The position numbers and the translations under genes are program-made. From NCBI GenBank assembly GCA_016927095.1, contig JAFGNI010000022.1:1-16874 (forward strand): DNA of 16,874 bases, read 5' to 3'. This DNA is from Anaerolineae bacterium (GTDB lineage Bacteria; Chloroflexota; Anaerolineae; B4-G1; SLSP01). Under the pieces are notes generated by a model. The model was not told the origin of the DNA and searched no databases. It was given only the letters and a program-made list of their open reading frames with translations. Positions within the stretch are counted from its first letter, which is position 1. Each line of letters begins with the position of its first letter. Below are positions 14,479 through 16,874 of the stretch, piece after piece.

Positions 14479-14506
14479 TTTACACCAACCCCACTGGCTC
14501 TACAAT
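14479..14506 (+). promoter_or_regulatory. Promoter of the SGNH hydrolase gene
   Basis: The -35 box is TTTACA (14479-14484, 5/6) and the -10 box is TACAAT (14501-14506, 5/6), with a 16-nt spacer. The predicted start is near 14513, which puts the transcript start after ATG 14447 and supports ATG 14552 as the true start. Confidence 0.65.
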
Positions 14507-14541
14507 CTGGCACAGAGACTTCGTGATCTGCATTTCAGAAC

Positions 14542-14546
14542 AGGAG
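14542..14546 (+). promoter_or_regulatory. Ribosome binding site that fixes the 14552 start
   Basis: AGGAG lies 5 nt before ATG 14552. The frame is open to ATG 14447 upstream, but that codon is inside the inverted repeat and has no ribosome site. Confidence 0.8.
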
Positions 14547-14551
14547 AAGCT

Positions 14552-15244
14552 ATGGCCATCGCCGCCATCCGGCACCGCCTGGAGACCGAAGCGCGCACGC
14601 GGTTCGTCGCCTTTGGCTCCTCCAACACCGACCGCCGCATCCACGGGCTGCACTGGTTCGACTGGCTGGACCTGGGGATCAAGCAGACCTTCGGGCGGGT
14701 CCATCATTGCATCAACGCGGGCGTCGGCGGGGATACCACGCGAGAGCTACTGGCGCGCTTTGACGAGGATGTCGCGCGCTACAGCCCGCACGTTGTCTTG
14801 TTGACCATCGGCGGAAACGACGCCAACCCGGACAGAGCACTCGATTCCGCGACCTACCGCGCCAATCTGTTCGCACTATGCGAAATGATAGGGGGTCTAG
14901 ACGCTGTTCCGGTCCTGCAGACCTACTACGCCGCCGACATCCCGGCCCTCGGCCCTACCCACGGACCGCGCTTCCTGGAGAACATGCGGATCATCCGCGA
15001 CGTCGCCGTCGAGGCCGACGTCTCCTTCATCGACCACCACCGTCGCTGGGAGCCCCTCCGCCAACAGCATCCAGACCTCTACCGCGCGCTGATGCTCGAC
15101 GCGCTCCATGTGAACCGGCTAGGCAACATGCTGATGGGCCTCGACCTCCTCCGCGCCTTCGACCTCCACCTCGACGCCCAGGCCGAAGCTCACGTCACCC
15201 CCGCCCGCGCCTACCAGGCACTCCTGGACCGTCTTGAGGGCTAG
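14552..15244 (+). CDS. Cytoplasmic SGNH/GDSL-type hydrolase
   Basis: The 230-aa protein has all four SGNH blocks in order. Block I is FVAFGSSNTD (nucleophile Ser24, with the usual GDS changed to GSS). Block II is NAGVGGDTTREL (Gly60). Block III is LTIGGNDA (Asn89). Block V is LDALHVN (Asp183, His186). The set predicts an esterase or acyl hydrolase. There is no signal peptide or TM segment, so it should act in the cytoplasm. The substrate cannot be read; close relatives are usually annotated only as lysophospholipase L1-like or GDSL esterases. It is transcribed alone, divergent from the SDR operon. Confidence 0.9.
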   Translation: MAIAAIRHRLETEARTRFVAFGSSNTDRRIHGLHWFDWLDLGIKQTFGRVHHCINAGVGGDTTRELLARFDEDVARYSPHVVLLTIGGNDANPDRALDSATYRANLFALCEMIGGLDAVPVLQTYYAADIPALGPTHGPRFLENMRIIRDVAVEADVSFIDHHRRWEPLRQQHPDLYRALMLDALHVNRLGNMLMGLDLLRAFDLHLDAQAEAHVTPARAYQALLDRLEG

Positions 15245-15453
15245 GCCGGGTTGGCCGGGTTGCGCCCGCTACACTGTCTACACGGGCCCAGGGCCACAGG
15301 CGCTCGATGCACTGACCAGTAGAGCCCAAGCCGGGACACCCAGCTGGCTGGAATCCGGCACCACCTTTGTTGCCACCAAACACCTTGGTGTATACACTGG
15401 CTGATCGATAGGTTTGTGGTGCTCGCGGGTCCCGCTACTGCCGACCATCACTT

Positions 15454-15465
15454 GTCACCGGTGAC
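15454..15465. promoter_or_regulatory. 12-bp perfect palindrome, operator candidate
   Basis: GTCACCGGTGAC is its own reverse complement and sits 26 nt before the -35 box of the promoter at 15492. Its centre is about 67 nt before the predicted transcription start, a common position for an activator site. Confidence 0.45.
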
Positions 15466-15491
15466 CAGCCCGCTCCGAAAGCCTCGTTCTG

Positions 15492-15520
15492 TTGACACGC
15501 AGCGCCACTGATCATATAAT
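15492..15520 (+). promoter_or_regulatory. Perfect-consensus sigma70 promoter
   Basis: TTGACA (15492-15497), a 17-nt spacer and TATAAT (15515-15520) match both consensus hexamers exactly. The transcription start is expected near 15527, leaving a leader of about 310 nt before ATG 15840. Confidence 0.85.
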
Positions 15521-15839
15521 GGTGTCAGGTTAGAGCATCCAGCCTGCTGCCGATCTGCCTTCTGTACTCGGTTTCGCTGAGGTACAGTCAAGGGCTTCTA
15601 GATCGCCTTATAGAGTCGTCGCTCTAGCCGTGTTCCCTCTATCGTCGCACAAAGGTCCGTACGTACTCGATTGCGCTGCGCCTAGGTGCTGTCTGGGTGA
15701 GCCGCCGCCCGTGGTCTCCCTAGGCCTGCTACTGGAGCTTGGAGGCTAGTCTCCTCCATCCGCCATGCCACACCCGGCGACGCTGCACCCAGCAACGCGC
15801 CGGACATACACAGCCAAGCGTGCCTCAAAGGAGTTCACG

Positions 15840-16874
15840 ATGAAGAGTAGGTTACCGCTCACACTCGCAGCACTTGGCGTCCTCCTGGTCACTACTCTAC
15901 TCGCCACAGCCGGTCCACCTCCAGCTCAAGCGCTGACACGCGATGTCCCAAGCTTTGCCAGACACGACGTGGACGACAGCTTGACGTGGGCAGACGCCTG
16001 TGTCGCCGACCTAGACGGAGATGGTCACGACGACATCGTGGCGGGCGAAGGTGTTCTATCGGAAAACGGCTACGTTGCCTGGTGGGAGAACGACGGCACC
16101 CCCGCCGACGGCGGCTGGACGGAGCACCCAATCGCTACGGTCTATCTCGCCATCGGAGCGGTGCACGTTTCCGACCTCGACGATGATGGCGACCCAGATG
16201 TCATCGCCGCCGCGGCGGGCCGCTTCTCAGGATACGGGATCATCGTCTGGTGGGAGAACGATGGTTCACCAGGTAACGGCGGCTGGACGGAGCACATAGT
16301 TGAGGACACGTTCGATGGCGCTTCCGACGTCACTACAGCGGACGTGGACGGTGACGGTGATCTGGATGTCATCGGTGCGGCCTACAACGAAGGCACCTTC
16401 GCATGGTGGTCTAGCGACGGCACCCCAGCCGATGGCGGTTGGACCCAGCACCTCATTGCTGATTCGCTCGCTGGGCCGAGCGCTGTAGTCGCCGCCGACC
16501 TTAACGGTGATACACACGTTGACATTGTCGGCACTGTCGCCGGAGACTACATGGCGGGTGATGGTCTCGTGGCCTGGTGGCGGAGCGACGGGACGCCAAC
16601 CAATGGGGGCTGGATCAGCCAGACTCTCGCCACGAACTTCGGACTGGCAAGCGGCGTTCACGTTGCCGATCTGGACGATGACCAAGATCCCGATGTGCTG
16701 GCGGTGGGCGCCCACGCCTACGAGTTCACATGGTGGGAAAACGACGGCACTGGAAGCTTAACGAAGCGGGCGCTCAGCGGCGACTATGAGTACGCGCACG
16801 ACGTAAATGCCGCTGAGCTAGATTGTGATGGCGATATGGATGTGCTAGCTGCTTCAACGACCGATGGGGCGGCG
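15840..16874 (+). CDS. Exported FG-GAP/VCBS-repeat protein, 3'-truncated by window edge
   Basis: The 345 codons seen are open to the right edge with no stop. A signal peptide (about 1-32; core LAALGVLLVTTLLATAG, then AQA) is followed by six repeats of about 49-57 residues. Each holds an Asp-rich calcium-binding loop: DLDGDGHDD (57), DLDDDGDPD (112), DVDGDGDLD (168), DLNGDTHVD (220), DLDDDQDPD (277) and LDCDGDMD (about 327). Between them is a conserved WWENDGTPADGGWTEH-like segment. This predicts a seven-bladed beta-propeller of the FG-GAP class, at the cell surface or released. Start ATG 15840 has AAAGGAG 6 nt upstream; an in-frame ATG at 15765 lacks a ribosome site. What lies beyond the propeller is not visible. 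Confidence 0.9.
   Translation, partial: MKSRLPLTLAALGVLLVTTLLATAGPPPAQALTRDVPSFARHDVDDSLTWADACVADLDGDGHDDIVAGEGVLSENGYVAWWENDGTPADGGWTEHPIATVYLAIGAVHVSDLDDDGDPDVIAAAAGRFSGYGIIVWWENDGSPGNGGWTEHIVEDTFDGASDVTTADVDGDGDLDVIGAAYNEGTFAWWSSDGTPADGGWTQHLIADSLAGPSAVVAADLNGDTHVDIVGTVAGDYMAGDGLVAWWRSDGTPTNGGWISQTLATNFGLASGVHVADLDDDQDPDVLAVGAHAYEFTWWENDGTGSLTKRALSGDYEYAHDVNAAELDCDGDMDVLAASTTDGAA

Larger units (their letters stand above)
15245..15839. other. 595-bp intergenic region: repeat, palindrome, promoter and structured leader
   Basis: No gene lies here. In order it holds a 9-bp tandem duplication GGCCGGGTT (15244-15252 and 15253-15261, overlapping the last base of the stop codon), a small hairpin CACCAA/TTGGTG (15374-15390), a 12-bp palindrome, a consensus promoter, and a leader of about 310 nt. 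Possible leader hairpins are CTGTAC/GTACAG (15562-15587), TAGAG/CTCTA (15611-15626) and GCCTAGG/CCTAGGC (15680-15725). None matches a riboswitch class I know. Confidence 0.55.

Noticed and set aside
14447..14551. N-terminal extension of the SGNH hydrolase from ATG 14447
   Set aside because: It lies within the inverted repeat and upstream of the best promoter. AGGAG supports ATG 14552, where the SGNH fold begins.
1..16874. CRISPR arrays, tRNA/rRNA genes, prophage or transposase genes
   Set aside because: I looked for regular direct repeats with spacers, tRNA-like cloverleafs and transposase motifs and found none.

Overview
The window is GC-rich, densely coding DNA that most resembles a member of the Chloroflexota (Anaerolineae/Caldilineae-like). 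This placement is inference. It rests on a large MalT-type LuxR regulator, exported proteins with Cys-rich or beta-propeller modules, a C-terminal tail of the FLPLVLR type, a cytoplasmic W-rich tail of the WxWxDGxxWV type, and a small YEIxVxGxLDPxW protein beside the LuxR gene. No tRNA, rRNA, CRISPR array or transposase was seen.

Layout. (1) 1-1400: the 3' part of a membrane histidine kinase, cut by the left edge. (2) 1739-3166: an exported protein that joins only the C-terminal half of a family 5 solute-binding protein to a beta-rich module. (3) 3327-6146: a 939-aa LuxR/MalT-like ATP-dependent regulator behind a near-consensus promoter. (4) 6379-9332: a two-gene unit of a small conserved protein and an 888-aa PEP-synthase-like phosphotransferase. 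The latter has the rifampicin-phosphotransferase domain order and lacks the pyruvate/PEP barrel. (5) 9814-12914: a tight two-gene operon. The first gene encodes an exported Cys-rich protein with a probable caspase/CHAT-like (clan CD) C-terminal domain. The second encodes a single-pass membrane protein with a Cys-rich ectodomain and a cytoplasmic W-rich tail. (6) 12985-14295, minus strand: a short-chain dehydrogenase followed by a two-TM membrane protein. (7) 14552-15244: a cytoplasmic SGNH/GDSL hydrolase. (8) 15840 to the right edge: an exported FG-GAP/VCBS-repeat protein, cut by the edge.

Several intergenic regions hold good sigma70-type promoters, including a perfect TTGACA-N17-TATAAT at 15492-15520 with a 12-bp palindrome just upstream and a leader of about 310 nt. 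Nested palindromes lie at 6211-6286, and a 28-bp inverted repeat separates the divergent genes at 14313-14449. The best candidate for something undescribed is the 9814-12914 pair, which looks like a cell-surface protease-like module with its own membrane partner. The LuxR / small protein / phosphotransferase neighbourhood is second. In the five cases where a longer in-frame opening existed upstream, I took the start supported by a Shine-Dalgarno site.
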